Assembly (NCBI GenBank): GCA_003586115.2
Contig: QVOM02000025.1
Span: forward strand, 84,518,863 to 84,582,862
Direction: 5' to 3'
Length of the DNA: 64,000 nt
Source: Salvator merianae
Lineage: Eukaryota > Chordata > Lepidosauria > Squamata > Teiidae
Shown here piece by piece: positions 1 through 10,170 of the stretch. A program made the position numbers and the translations under genes. Below the pieces are notes generated by a model. It worked only from the letters and a program-made list of their open reading frames with translations, ran no database searches and was not told the origin of the DNA. The number at the start of each line of letters is the position of its first letter. The stretch's first letter is position 1.

Positions 1-622
1 TTTCACTGAAGGAAGCCTTGGAAAAAATCTTTCAGGGGAGGAAGGAATATATGAGGCAAATAATAATGGAAGCAATCCATATTTGGAAGTAACAAAGATT
101 CAGACTGAAATCTGTGAATAAGACACAAAATTTTGGGTTTAAACATGGAAAGGACTGGAGGAAAAAGCAAAACAAAAACTGAAGGTGTCAGAAGGGGGAA
201 CTTAAAAAAGTGGCTTAGTAGAATAATGGGCAGAAGCCAAATTATTGAAAGACTGATATGAGAAGAAGATTCTGAGAGCTTGCAGAGATCGGATAAATAT
301 AATAATCTACAGAAAAATAAGGCAGTGGATAATTTTTGTGAAAACCGGAAACCCTCTATTGAACTTTTGCAAGATCTGGAAAGCAGACCTGGAAAATGGA
401 TTGGTGTTTGCTGGAGGGAAAGAATGAAGAGAAAATAAGACTATTGGTGGAAGAAAAGAACTGTGTGGTTGGGGGGTATGAAATATAGAAGAAATTCTGG
501 GAAGTAGAAAGTCAGTAGTTTAAACTTAGTTGATGAATTATGAGTTACTAACTGTAATTTTATATATCCATAAAAATTAAATTAAATTAATAAAAATAAA
601 AATAAAAATAAAATAAAATAAA
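1..622 (+). mobile_element. L1-like LINE 3' end, degraded
   Basis: Remnant of the last part of an L1-type ORF2 and its 3' tail. A stretch near 335-375 (GAAAACCGGAAACCCTCT) and the purine-rich run that follows match, by eye, the copy at 10950-11420, including the shared GAAGAAAAGAACTG segment. The piece ends in an A-rich tail (AAATTAA, then AAAATA repeats, about 570-622), as expected for an L1 3' terminus on the plus strand. The reading frame is broken by stops, so nothing is coded. The 5' part lies outside the window. The tail abuts a truncated hAT-like element. Confidence 0.6.
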
Positions 623-815
623 ATGCCATTTTCATGGTTTAAGCATAGCGAAAATTGCAAAAATTCAACAAATTTCATTTTCACAAAATAGGCTTTTTCG
701 TTTTTGATTGAAAACTGCAAATGCAAAAAAAGTCATTTTTGTTTTGATGCAAAAATTCACATAAACAAAATTTCGTATGAATTTTTGAATGTGAATTGAA
801 ATTTGCACATCCCTA
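623..815. mobile_element. AT-rich hAT-like element, one end only
   Basis: AT-rich sequence with repeated GAAAAT/ATTTTC and CAAAAA blocks, closing with TTTGCACATCCCTA at 802-815. That end is the reverse complement of TAGGGATGTGCAAA, shared with the elements at 9667, 38915 and the GC-rich family. The left end is absent. The L1 tail at 1-622 abuts it, so the L1 probably inserted into this element and the other half lies before the window. Confidence 0.5.
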
Positions 816-1506
816 CTTCTTGTAAACCAGCAGGAGATAAAGGCCAACTGCACTGGAAATTTGGTAACATCCTACATCCAACAATATATAGTGAAGGAAC
901 CAGAAAGGCTGCTGGCTTTCAATGCATTTGCTACCTTCGTGTTATTCATTATTTCTGATGGTAAGTTACCCTCATTGTCCAGTCATTTTGTTTCTGGCTA
1001 TCTACACACATCAACATTTGCAGCTCTATAACTGTGGTGCCAATGTTGGGAACTGCCAAGATGGACACAGAACTGCTGTCCTGCATGCTGTTGCAAGTTC
1101 CAGGAAAATGAAAATCTCACATTCTCCTGGTTTGCTAGCAGCTATTTCTACAGTCATCACTGCCTGGAAGGTGAAATGCTTGCGTACTTGATACAAATCT
1201 ACACTGACAGTATTGCCATGTGGACAGCCAACACAACATTGGGTGAATGCTTCCTCAACTCATTGTTGTACAGGCATGATCTCTAGCTCTTAGAAGGACA
1301 GGACACTTAAGGATGGATGAATCTAACGCATTTCATGAATCCCATCATTTCTGCATTTTCAGGCAAAGGCTGTTATCAGGGAATGCTGATAAGAAGGTCC
1401 CTGGAAAGGTGTTTCTCCTGGGGAAAATTCATCTGCATGGGCCTTTATCTCCTGGGCCATCTGCCCAGAACAGTCCCTGGCACACACACAAAAAACCACT
1501 TAGGAA
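816..1506. other. Unassigned stretch, no gene seen
   Basis: I see no repeat family, exon or RNA signature here. Open frames are short, overlap on several strands and lack any recognisable domain. The last 8 bases (CTTAGGAA, 1499-1506) are the left target-site copy of the next element. Confidence 0.4.
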
Positions 1507-2292
1507 TAGGGGTGTGCACGAAGCTTCGTGGCATTCGATTTTCGATCGAATTTCGTGATTCCGTGCCCTTCGCATCGAATGCAAAGGGCACCAGAAATCA
1601 CGAATGCGAATTGCGAAGGTCCCTCAATTTTTCGAAGTATTTCGGGACCTTCGCAATTTGCCAAAGTCTCACCTCTCTAGGCTGTCAGCGCTGGCGCTGA
1701 CAGCCTAGGGTGAATCAGCCAGCCAGCAGCGAGTGGAAGTGCAGAAAATTCAACGGAAGGGAGGGATTCCCTTCCCGTTGATTTTCCTTCTCTTCCCCTC
1801 ACTGACTCACCCCCCCTAGGCTGTCAGCGCGAGCGCTGACAGCCTAGGGTGATTGAGGCAGCCAGCAGACATCGGAAGCAGATAAATCAAGGCGAACGGA
1901 AGACCTTTTCGCCTTGATTTCTCTGCTTCAGATGGCGCTCGCCTCTCTCTCATCCCCCCCCCCAGTCTGTCATCAGACTGACAGACTGCGGCGGGAGTGA
2001 GAGAGCGCGCTGCGCCATCGGAAGCAGATAAATCAAGGCGAACGGAAGACCTTTTCGCCTTGATTTCTCTGCTTCCGATGGCGCTCGCCTCTCTCTCATC
2101 CCCCCCCCAGTCTGTCATTACACAAAGGTCTTCCCTTCGCCTTGATTTATCTGCTTCTGTTCGCGGCAAAGATTTTCGCCGCGAAAACGAAGGGCTTCAT
2201 TTTCGTGCATATTTTTTCGCACGAAAACGAAGCCTAGGAGCTTCGCAGTCCTGCGAAGCGAAAAGGGAAAAGTGCCTTCATGCACATCCCTA
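1507..2292 (+). mobile_element. GC-rich hairpin-chain hAT element, copy 1 (786 bp)
   Basis: Non-autonomous DNA transposon. It starts TAGGGGTGTGCACGAAG and ends CTTCATGCACATCCCTA, an imperfect terminal inverted repeat of about 17 bp. It is flanked by a perfect 8-bp duplication CTTAGGAA (1499-1506 and 2293-2300), the hallmark of hAT integration. The interior is a run of inverted repeats with dyad axes near 1577, 1634, 1692, 1765, 1831, 1902, 1975 and 2048. Stems alternate between TGTCAG-containing cores (for example CTAGGCTGTCAGCGC at 1677) and AATCAA...TTGATT cores (1885-1919, 2031-2065). No transposase is encoded, so mobilisation would need an enzyme supplied in trans. CpG-rich, unlike its surroundings. 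Confidence 0.88.
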
Positions 2293-2300
2293 CTTAGGAA

Positions 2301-2616
2301 TGCTCCAATGATCTCCTAAGTATTCCCAGGTTATAGGCCACTCTAGTTGTCCACCACGAGGATAGGTGGGACATCACGCAGAGCCTGGCACCATTTTTCT
2401 GAACTCCAAAAATGTCCACAGGAATGGGCCATTTACAGCATTCTGCAAATTTCCATGGCCTGAAACCTTGAAGAAGGACAAAGTGAATGGTCCTTGATGC
2501 TCACCTCAATGTTTGGATCAAGCAATCTAGACAGAGACCAACCTCTGCATTGCACACAAAAGTGCACTGTGTGGAAGCTGCTCAAAGTTCAGCCTATCCC
2601 ATTTCTATATCAGGTT
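2301..2616. other. Unassigned stretch
   Basis: About 0.3 kb with no recognised repeat or coding signal. It separates the copy-1 element from the nested pair that follows. The last 8 bases form an imperfect target duplication of the outer element. Confidence 0.4.
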
Positions 2617-3673
2617 TAGAGTTGCACACTAGGGGTGTGTAGGAAGTTTTGTGCCGCTCAGATTTTCGTCGAATTTTGTGATTTCATTCCCTTCGCATCG
2701 AATGCGAAGGGCAACAAAGATCACGAAATTCGAATTGCGAAGGTCCCTCAATTTTCGATGCATTTCGGGACCTTCACAATTTGCCACTGTCTCATCCCCC
2801 TAGGCTGTCAGCGTGCGCGCTGACAGTCTAGGGGAAATGAGAGACAGCGAGCGGGAGAGGAGGGAAATCAATGAAAGGAAGGGAATCCCTTCCTTTCGTT
2901 GATTTCTCTCCTCTCCTGCTGGCTGCCTCATTTAACCTACTCTGTCAGTGCACGTGCTGGCAGAGTAGGCTGAATCAGGCAGCGAGAGGAGAGGAGGGAA
3001 ATCAACGAAAGGAAGGGATTCCCTTCCTTTCATTGATTTCCCTCCTCTCCCACTCGCTGTCTCTCATTCCCCCTAGTCTGTCAGTCCCACGCACACACTG
3101 ACAGACTGGGGGGGGGAATGAGAGAGAGGCGAGCGCCATCGGAAACAGAGAAATCAAGGCAAAGGATCTTTCCTTTGCCTTGATTTCTCTGCTTCCGGTC
3201 GCGGCGAAAATCTTCACCGCGAAAACGAAGGACTTCATTTTCGCACATATTTTTTTGTGCAAAAACGAAGCCCCGTAGCTTTGCAGGAATGCAAAGCGAA
3301 AGGGGGAAAGTGCCTTCGTGCACACCCCTCACACAAATGAAAATTGCATGTTCTATTCAAAATTGAACTGGATACCCATTTGATTGACTTGAGCATGAAT
3401 CATTCAATTAAATAAATAATTTGTGTTCAATTTAATTCTTGTTCAATTATTTTTTTAAAATATACTATTTTTCCATTCAAAAAGCCCTTTTTCAAAGGCA
3501 AAAGCACAGTGAATACAAAATGTTTGATCAAATCATTCATGTTTACAAGTGGAGGACTGCTTCAGTTCAGTGGAATGCCCAGATATTCAAACAATCACAA
3601 GTTTGGTCTGATGCAAACAGCTTTGAATACAAAATCAAATTTCCAAATATGAAGCAAAATGTGCACATCTCTA
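2617..3673 (+). mobile_element. Older AT-rich hAT-like element hosting a nested copy
   Basis: The left end TAGAGTTGCACAC (2617-2629) and right end GTGCACATCTCTA (3661-3673) form an inverted repeat related to the TAGGGATGTGCA family. Flanks ATCAGGTT (2609-2616) and ACCAGTTT (3674-3681) match at 6 of 8 positions, consistent with an old 8-bp duplication. The interior on the right (3335-3660) is AT-rich with ATTCAA repeats. The element is interrupted by the GC-rich copy at 2630-3329, so it must be the older of the two. Confidence 0.6.
2630..3329 (+). mobile_element. GC-rich hairpin-chain hAT element, copy 6 (700 bp), nested
   Basis: Begins TAGGGGTGTG and ends CTTCGTGCACACCCCT, lacking the final A. 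The left flank is TTGCACAC and the right flank retains only CACAC, so the 8-bp duplication appears partly deleted. The interior has the same alternating stems: TGTCAG palindromes near 2801-2834 (CTAGGCTGTCAGCG), 2940-2970 (CTCTGTCAG) and 3074-3108 (AGTCTGTCAG), separated by GAAATCAA...TTGATTTC stems with GAAAGGAAGGG arms. The first 130 bases resemble copies 4 and 5 more than copies 1-3. Confidence 0.75.
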
Positions 3674-3850
3674 ACCAGTTTGGTTATTTGATTTGAAAAT
3701 GTTCCTTTATTTTACTAAGAAAAGTTATTTAATAATTTTACATATTATTTTTTTCCCAAATATGATAGATCTTTATATGTTCTTTACATTAATTTACCCA
3801 TGTACACACCTGTCCCTAAAACATGTCTTTCTGGAAATATACTTCTACAA

Positions 3851-3902
3851 AAGGAAGGAAGGAAGGAAGGAAGGAAGGAAGGAAGGAAGGAAGGAAGGAG
3901 AA

Positions 3903-3957
<55 letters not shown>

Positions 3958-3994
3958 GAAGGAAGGAGGGAAGGAGAGAAGGAGAGAAGGAGGA

Positions 3995-4086
<92 letters not shown>
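3851..4086 (+). repeat. GGAA / GAAA microsatellite (about 235 bp)
   Basis: Long uninterrupted-looking tract of GGAA followed by GAAA, then GGAA/GGAGA, then GAAA units. Lysine/glutamate-rich frames on one strand and Phe/Leu/Ser-rich frames on the other are translations of this repeat, not proteins. Confidence 0.97.
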
Positions 4087-5159
4087 CTAAAAAAATTAAG
4101 AAATGGACATTTCAAATGAGACATGTACAATGGTCAAGGAAGTGACGATTTCAACATAACATCCTTCTTGCCTCTCTCTCTGGTCAATAGAGAAGATTGA
4201 ATTGAAAAAAGAGCCTGGTAGAGGTGAGTGACGAGGCTGAAGAATGACTTCTCCAGATCTCCTAAAAAGCTGGGGGCATGATAGAAATTCTGTCTGTGAA
4301 TAATCCTAGGCAGCTGCATAAGTTTGATCAGACTGCCAGCAACACATTTCCCTTGACACAGAAGCCGTTTCCCCACAAAATGTACTGTGAGGCATTGGCA
4401 CCTGGATAGGAGCGAAGGAATGAGCCTCTAGCCAAAGGAAGATAAAAATGCATGTATAACAAATGAAGCATGCTCTCTGGAGTGCTGCTGGAGAATCTGC
4501 AGCATTTTGATAACAATGAGCAAGGACCTCTTTCTCAGGTGAAGCAGTGAATAGTGATGATGACTGCAGCAGAGTCAGCTGACAAGAACTCCTGTGGCTG
4601 TTTGGTTCAACTCTGGCTCCACTCAGAAGGCCAGCAATTGCCCCACAGCTTAATTGCTCCAGAAATAATCATTTTGCTATACTGTATTAATTGGCAGTGG
4701 CAAATGTTATGATCATCTTGGCTGCAATTTTATTGTGCAATGAAGTGAATTTGCATAGTGAAATAATGTTGATCCATCACATTTTATTCAGAGAGCTATG
4801 GCTGAACCCTCTGTATACTTATCTTCATCCACATTACTATGTCTGTTGACTGAAATTCTAATCTTTGCTGCACAGCAATGGTGAAACATACAGCTAAACT
4901 AGCATGTTGGTGAGAGAGACAAAGGCCCTTTATGCATTAGGCCTTATAAATAAGTAACGGAGGTCATATCTCCTCATACCAATGGGGAAGCCTGCTGCCA
5001 CCCAAGAAAGCACCGGGTACCACCATGTTTCCATTTGTGGTACCAGCAGATGCCTCATGGTGATTGCACTGCCCCATTTCTGAGTGTGATCACCAACACA
5101 AGCACAGGATGTGATTTTTCACCCAAAACAATGGCACTCCTGACTGTCCACTTGCTTGG
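4087..5159. other. Non-repeat stretch with conserved-looking AT-rich core
   Basis: No repeat family or exon recognised. The part at about 4560-4810 is rich in homeodomain-like TAATTG/ATTAAT words and lacks the microsatellite or transposon texture around it, which is the usual look of conserved non-coding DNA. That is an impression from composition; only an alignment to other amniotes can decide. Confidence 0.25.
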
Positions 5160-5292
5160 AAGGGGAGATGGAAAATGTGCCTTTTTCAGTGTTGATCACA
5201 GGTTTTGCCTTTCATTTTGGTTGAGAATGCCCAGAAGTAGTTGGTGGGCTACTGTGTGAAACAAAATGGCTCCTCTTATGTTCTTATGTTCG
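5160..5292 (+). mobile_element. CR1-like LINE 3' end (TTCTTATG tail)
   Basis: Fragment sharing GGTTTTGCCTTT, TGAGAATGCCC and CCTCTTATGTTCTTATG with the longer copy at 15640-15889. It ends in short TTCTTATG-type repeats, as CR1-clade LINEs end in octamer repeats. It is 5' truncated, as is usual for CR1. Confidence 0.6.
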
Positions 5293-5430
5293 GGTGTCTC
5301 TCCCATATCTCTCATGTGCAAGTGAAGTCCCGGCTTGAGGCTGCATCTCCATTGCCCAGCAAAAGCATCTTAGGGGAAGCTAGTTTCCATTGCTCCCAAT
5401 GGAAATCAGCTGCCCTGAGAGACTGATTAA

Positions 5431-5858
5431 GGGTCAGTTTGCAATTCTCACTAGTAAGCGTACGCCCGTTCACCAGTGAAGTGAGTCTGCATTTCATGAA
5501 AGCCCAAGTGATCAGGAGTGGCTACAGCTGCTCCCGATTGTGACTAGCTGTGGAGCACTGGGGGCAGTTGGACTGCTCCTGGTACACAGTGTTTGCACCT
5601 AATTCCAGGTGTGAATGCTACATGGCGCTGCTGCAGCTGCTTAGTTGCATGCCACATCCCTAGTTGTCTTGGCAGCAGCCAAACATTCTCCCAGTCACTG
5701 TCATGATGGGGTGGCCAGCATTCACACTGCAAAAGCTGGAAGTCCTTTTTTGAGATGTTTCCGCCCTCGTAGTGCAGATGACAGCTGCACCACAGGGACT
5801 GTTCCACCATGGAATGTTTGCAATCAAACATTTCACACTGGAGAGAGTGAAAAGGCCC
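5431..5858 (+). mobile_element. GGGCC-ended DNA element, group A (428 bp)
   Basis: Start GGGTCAGTTTGCAATTCTC is a decayed form of GGGCCTKTTYRCACTT; the end reads GAGAGTGAAAAGGCCC. The interior carries group A landmarks in order: TCACTAGT near the left end, CTAGCTGTGGAGCAC, GGTGTGAATGCT, a TTGTCTTGGCAGCAGCC segment and GGAATGTTTGC...CAAACATTTC near the right. The flanking triplets do not match (TTAA versus TTG), so the target duplication is lost or the ends are slightly off. Confidence 0.6.
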
Positions 5859-6665
5859 TTGATCCCTTTACTACACAATGGAGATTTGGCCTGATATTGC
5901 CGTTCTCCAACCTCTTTAAGGAAAGGTAAGCGCATGCTGTATTCATTTCTGTGTCCCCACATTCCATTGTAGTGGTCCTTTCTGCTTAAACACCACACCT
6001 GATCAAACTCCATCGAATCTCCAGTGGCACAGTGTAAGATTAAGAAAAGAAGCTACTACACTACAGTAATAATGCAAATATATTTCTCCATATTTCTAGT
6101 TTTAAAACAGTTAAAATCTTGACAGAAAACTGCAGGCATAGTATCACAATAAACAATATAAAATATAAACAGCATTAAAGGTACAGCACCAGCAATATTG
6201 TAACTGTGCAAAAGCAAATATTACAAGAACTATGCAGACATGCCTATAGTTCATTCGGTGAATGGTCTCTAATGAGCCAACAAAGACATTTTAATACAGG
6301 AAAAAAAAAAAAAAAAGTTTTCATTCTTTGGTGGAGGGGGTTGAACCTATCTATTTTAAGGAACTTTTGGTTCCCACCAAGATAACATTACAATAGCTTG
6401 ATCCATAAGTAACCGGATGATGAAGAAGCCAAATGGTTTCTGTAAAGGAAAGGCTCTAGCTGGTGAAATAACTATAGTATCATTAAGTTGACTGCAGGTT
6501 ATTTTCACGTTGACAAAATCCTTCTGAGAGCCCGGAGGTGGTGGTGTAGTGAGTCCTCATCTGTTGAGACAAATGAATTTATCAAATTGAATGTATATCT
6601 ATTGCATTCCCTGCTCTGTATGTATTTGTGGATATTAATATCTTTAATGCTACATTGCTTTTTCA
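5859..6665. other. Unassigned stretch with a poly-A run
   Basis: Contains a poly-A tract at 6301-6316 and otherwise nothing I can classify. No coding signal. Confidence 0.35.
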
Positions 6666-6702
6666 AATAATAATAAATAATAATAATAATAACAATAATA
6701 AC

Positions 6703-6751
<49 letters not shown>
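6666..6751 (+). repeat. AAT microsatellite
   Basis: About 85 bp of ATA/AAT triplets with a few ACA interruptions. An Asn-rich open frame over it is a repeat artefact. Confidence 0.95.
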
Positions 6752-7228
6752 TTCTCTTCAACTCTGTTACAAATTACAACCCTTCAGAGGGATTAGTCAA
6801 GAGTATTCTATAATAAAACCTAAAATGAATTTGGAAATGGAGGGGCGGTGGGGCAGGTGCATATCAGCTGATGAGTAATCATTCTGAGTTTTCAAAGCGT
6901 ATTTTCTCTCCTCCCCTGCTATCCATGTCTTCTGCACTCTTCTGCCCCCCTGAGATGAAGCTTCTGTTTATCAGGAGCTTGGAAATAATGGTGTGCATTG
7001 TGTGAGGGAAGCACGGAGATAAAGTCAAGCCTTTTTATTACACTGCTGCAGGCAAAGCAAATCACCCAAAGGACAAAATAATGCCAACTAGACCGTAGCC
7101 TCCTTTGTTCTTTTTTGCCAAGCCAGGACCCAATCTTCCCTGTTCCAATGATAATTAAAAATAACAAATGAACCTTTCAGCATCTCCTTCTCTCTGTGTA
7201 TCTCTCCACTTCTTCTCTTTCCCTGTTT

Positions 7229-7537
7229 GGGCCTGTTCGTATTTACCATACTAGAATGGTAAAGACCTAGTGGTGGCCAATCACACTTCCCACTGGGCTT
7301 CCAACACTCGCAGTGTGAATGCTGACTGTCCACCATGACAGCAGCCAAGGAAATGTCTGGCTGCTGCTATGACAACCAGGGATGTGGTGTGTGACTGCAC
7401 AGCCACAATCGTGCTGCAGTCTGGAGTGTTCACACCCAGAAATAGGTGCAAATACTGCATATTGGGAGCAGCCCAGCCACTTCTGGTACAGCTGTGAACA
7501 ACTTTTTAGATGTCCTATTCTAGGAAGCTAGTGAAAA
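7229..7537 (-). mobile_element. GGGCC-ended DNA element, group A, truncated
   Basis: Left end GGGCCTGTTCGTATTTACC followed by CTAGAATGGTAAAG. The sequence then reads as group A in reverse (CTTCCAACACTCGCAGTGTGAATGCTG, here in short pieces, then GGAGCAGC and CAGCTGTGAAC). The expected far end with AAGTGTGAAAAGGCCC is missing; recognisable sequence stops near 7537. Confidence 0.5.
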
Positions 7538-7639
7538 AGTTGGTGTGTGTTTGAACTGATAAATGTGGCACATCTATCTAGTACCTTGCCCAATTTATTT
7601 GCCAGCATTTGGAAAACATCCCTACCTAATCAAAGTAAA

Positions 7640-7822
7640 AGTGTTAGTGTTATTAACTCAACAGAAAGGCAAAACAAGACCACGGTAGGATTTGTTTCAT
7701 GTGGAACAAAGTTAAACTTTGGAATTTTATGCCACAAGATGTGGTGTTAGCCACAATTATGAATGGTTTCGAAAGAGATTCAGACAAATGTTTGGAAGAG
7801 AAGCATATCACAGATTTCTTAG
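7640..7822 (+). mobile_element. CR1-like LINE fragment, upstream part of 3' region
   Basis: Contains AAGATGTGGTGTTAGCCA, GAATGGTTTCGAAAGAG and TTCAGACAAATG, a run I recognise as the usual sequence just upstream of the TTCTTATG-tailed LINE 3' end in squamates. The copy stops at 7822, where a GGCCCTTTCTGCA-ended element begins, so the rest is displaced or lost. Confidence 0.5.
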
Positions 7823-8001
7823 CCTTAGGCCCTTTCTGCATTCGTATTTATTCCGTAATAAGGAGTTGTGAAGTCTACTTCTGCCCCCCACTGATCCACA
7901 CATTAGTGCAGAACTGTGATGCTGGTATGCTCCGTCTGCACTGGACAGAGCATAATCCTGCTCAGGGACCATTTGGCCACAGTAATCCATCCTCTGGTAA
8001 C
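7823..8001. mobile_element. GGCCCTTTCTGCA-type element, partial (group D)
   Basis: Begins GGCCCTTTCTGCATTCG at the break in the LINE. The interior (CACTGATCCACACATTAGTG, CTCCGTCTGCACTGG) resembles sequence near 30840-30960. No matching right end before the next element at 8005, so it is truncated or merged with it. Confidence 0.35.
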
Positions 8002-8004
8002 TTT

Positions 8005-8527
8005 GGACCTGTTTGCACTTAGCAAGAGGAACATTCCAGGATGGAGCAGTGCCTTGAATGGAGAATTCCCACCTGCAAACAGCCCCAGCTGACTTGAAAC
8101 CTACCGAAGCCCACCTGATGCTCACCTGAAGCCTACCAGTCACGGTCAACTAAATTGTAGTCTCCAAGTTGACTTGCGTGATCAGGTGGGGATCAGGAAA
8201 GGTGTGTTCACACCGCTTCCTGGTGTGGAATGGTGGTGGGGCAGGGACTGCATGGCCGCACAGGCACCATCAGGCACTTTGGACCCAAGTTCAGACTTTG
8301 GGGTCCAGAGGCTGGTAGTTGTTTTGGACCTAAGTCTGGACCAAGCCCCTCTGGGTTTGGACCCACCTACCTATGTAGTGCATTCCCATTCACACTGCCC
8401 CCCTTGCTGTTCAGCTTGCGAACTGCTCCAGTGCTGACAAGTGCAAACACTCCTCATCATACCTGATCCTGGCCGGCCTAAGCCCTGCTAATTAGAACAT
8501 AATACTGTCATAAGTGTGAACAGGTTC
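8005..8527 (+). mobile_element. GGGCC-ended DNA element, group C (523 bp)
   Basis: Starts GGACCTGTTTGCACTTAGC and ends AAGTGTGAACAGGTTC, an inverted repeat of the GGGCCTGTTYRCACTT type, flanked by TTT on both sides (8002-8004, 8528-8530). The interior includes AAGAGGAACATTCC, CCCAGCTGACTTGAAACC, GGGTTTGGACC and ATTAGAACATAATACTG, all shared with 47129-47607 and, reversed, with 13519, 19061 and 32988. No open reading frame of note. Confidence 0.65.
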
Positions 8528-8530
8528 TTT

Positions 8531-9658
8531 AAGAACAAAGCATAGTAACTATTGAAACCTTTCTGTGTTCAACTCTCCATGGATCAGTCAGACCCTCTGG
8601 TTTGGACCATGGAAAGGCATGGTCTGGAACAGCATCATTTGCATAATGATGCTAATCCAGTCCAGTCCCTGCACCATCACCGAAGCTTGAATGAGCTTTG
8701 GAGTCAGTCTCTGAGGGATCTTAAGGGCTAGGAACTTTCATTTGTAGCTTCAGAGGCACCAGGGGACTCATTTTGGTGGTATACTTTGTTGCACTACGAG
8801 AATGTGTTCCCCGTTTCAAACATAGAGGCTTGCCTTCTGCATGCGTCCATTGTCTGGACCAGGTCTCGCTGCAATCTCTATCTGACAGGTTATGCTGAAA
8901 GGCAGAAAATCAAGACTATGTACTCCCTTCCCTTGAGACAGGAAGCTATTAGTGGTTCCACATCTCTTTCTAACCTCCACCATTCCGAGTTTTCCTTCTT
9001 GCTGTCTTTCTACCCTCATATTCTGACCATTTGCACTGGAACACCCTCTGTGGCCATTATTGCTTTTGCTGTGTTCCACATCAACTATCTCTGCACCTCT
9101 AGCTTCTCTTGCTACTATTGTAAAAACAGTTTATGCCACAGGGAGTAAACATGCTCCTCTCCAATCTTGCTGAACTCTCACTGTCTCTTGTGGTTAATTA
9201 TGTTGTCTGGGGCTTAGACTCCTGTCCTGAGTAGATTTTCTTTCTTGACCTGATTTACTCTTGACATTTTCTTGATTTTCACCAGTTTTCCAAAGGAAGC
9301 ATGGCATTATTAGCACTTCTACATTTTGTTTTCTCAAACCCGAAATATTAAACATCTCCAACATTTACTTTAACTAAGCTCAAAATGTCTCAACCATGCT
9401 GATTTTCGTTCTGAGTCTGAACATTTTGTTTTGTTCCTCACCTCCCCCATACAAGCAGACACTGTAATTCCATCTGTCCCATGGAAAAGCTTTCAGAAAA
9501 AAAGATCTTTTCACAGTCTCTCACTCACAGTGTCTATTTCAAAATGGTAGTCATCAATAGCAAATAGAATTTGTTTGCACATTGTTTTCACTGAAGCCAG
9601 ACACAATATAAACAAAGCTTGTTCAGATTGAGGGCAATTCCTTCATTCTGTATTGGCC
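8531..9658. other. Unassigned stretch
   Basis: About 1.1 kb. The first 270 bases (GGTTTGGACCATGG and similar) have the vocabulary of the GGGCC elements but no ends I can place. From 8800 onward I see neither repeat nor exon; opposite-strand frames of about 90-120 codons have no recognisable domain. Confidence 0.3.
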
Positions 9659-9666
9659 CATTATTG

Positions 9667-10001
9667 TAGAGATGTGCAAAAATCAATTCACATTTGTATT
9701 TGCATTCAAATATTTGACGTTTGTGGATGTTCACGTTGAATCAAAAATGTGTGGTTTTTTGCAGTTCCAGAATTTGATGTGAATCAAACCAGGCACTTCC
9801 TCATGAAAATGAAGTATTTGAATATTTGCATTTCTACTGTATTTTTGCACATGAAAAGGGCATTTTCAATGGCATCGTGAAAATAAAAACAAATGTGTGA
9901 ACATGTATCTTTTGATGTTGCAATTTTCTAAGGAACTGAAAATATGAGCTTTCACTTTGACAGTGAAATGAAAACAAAAATTTAATTCATGCACATCCCT
10001 A
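9667..10001. mobile_element. AT-rich hAT-like element (335 bp)
   Basis: Ends TAGAGATGTGCAAAAATC and TTCATGCACATCCCTA are inverted repeats. Flanks CATTATTG and CATTTTTG agree at 7 of 8 positions, a slightly decayed 8-bp duplication. The interior is AT-rich with GAAAAT/ATTTTC inverted blocks, so most of it could fold back. The ends tie it to the GC-rich hairpin-chain family while the interior is unrelated. Confidence 0.75.
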
Positions 10002-10142
10002 CATTTTTGTGCTGAGATTATTGGCTCTATAGAAATGTCACCTATTCCAGGAAGAAAAGATGCATTGAGGAATCCAATTCAAAAACATTGCAAATACAGA
10101 GAGCTGAAATTTTGGAAAGCTTTATCCTCCTCATCAGGCCAG

Positions 10143-10170
10143 TTTATTTATTTATTTGTTTATTTATTCA
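10143..10170 (+). repeat. TTTA simple repeat
   Basis: Short tract of TTTA/TTTG units. Confidence 0.8.

Noticed and set aside
1512..2169. Overlapping frames of about 60-127 codons in the GC-rich copies, repeated at 17842, 18550, 35624 and 36031
   Set aside because: They recur because the element recurs. The same dyads make similar peptides on both strands, with no start context or domain; they are palindrome translations.
3693..4145. Lys/Glu-rich and Phe/Leu/Ser-rich frames
   Set aside because: Pure translation of the GGAA/GAAA microsatellite.
6628..6813. Asn-rich protein
   Set aside because: Translation of the AAT microsatellite.
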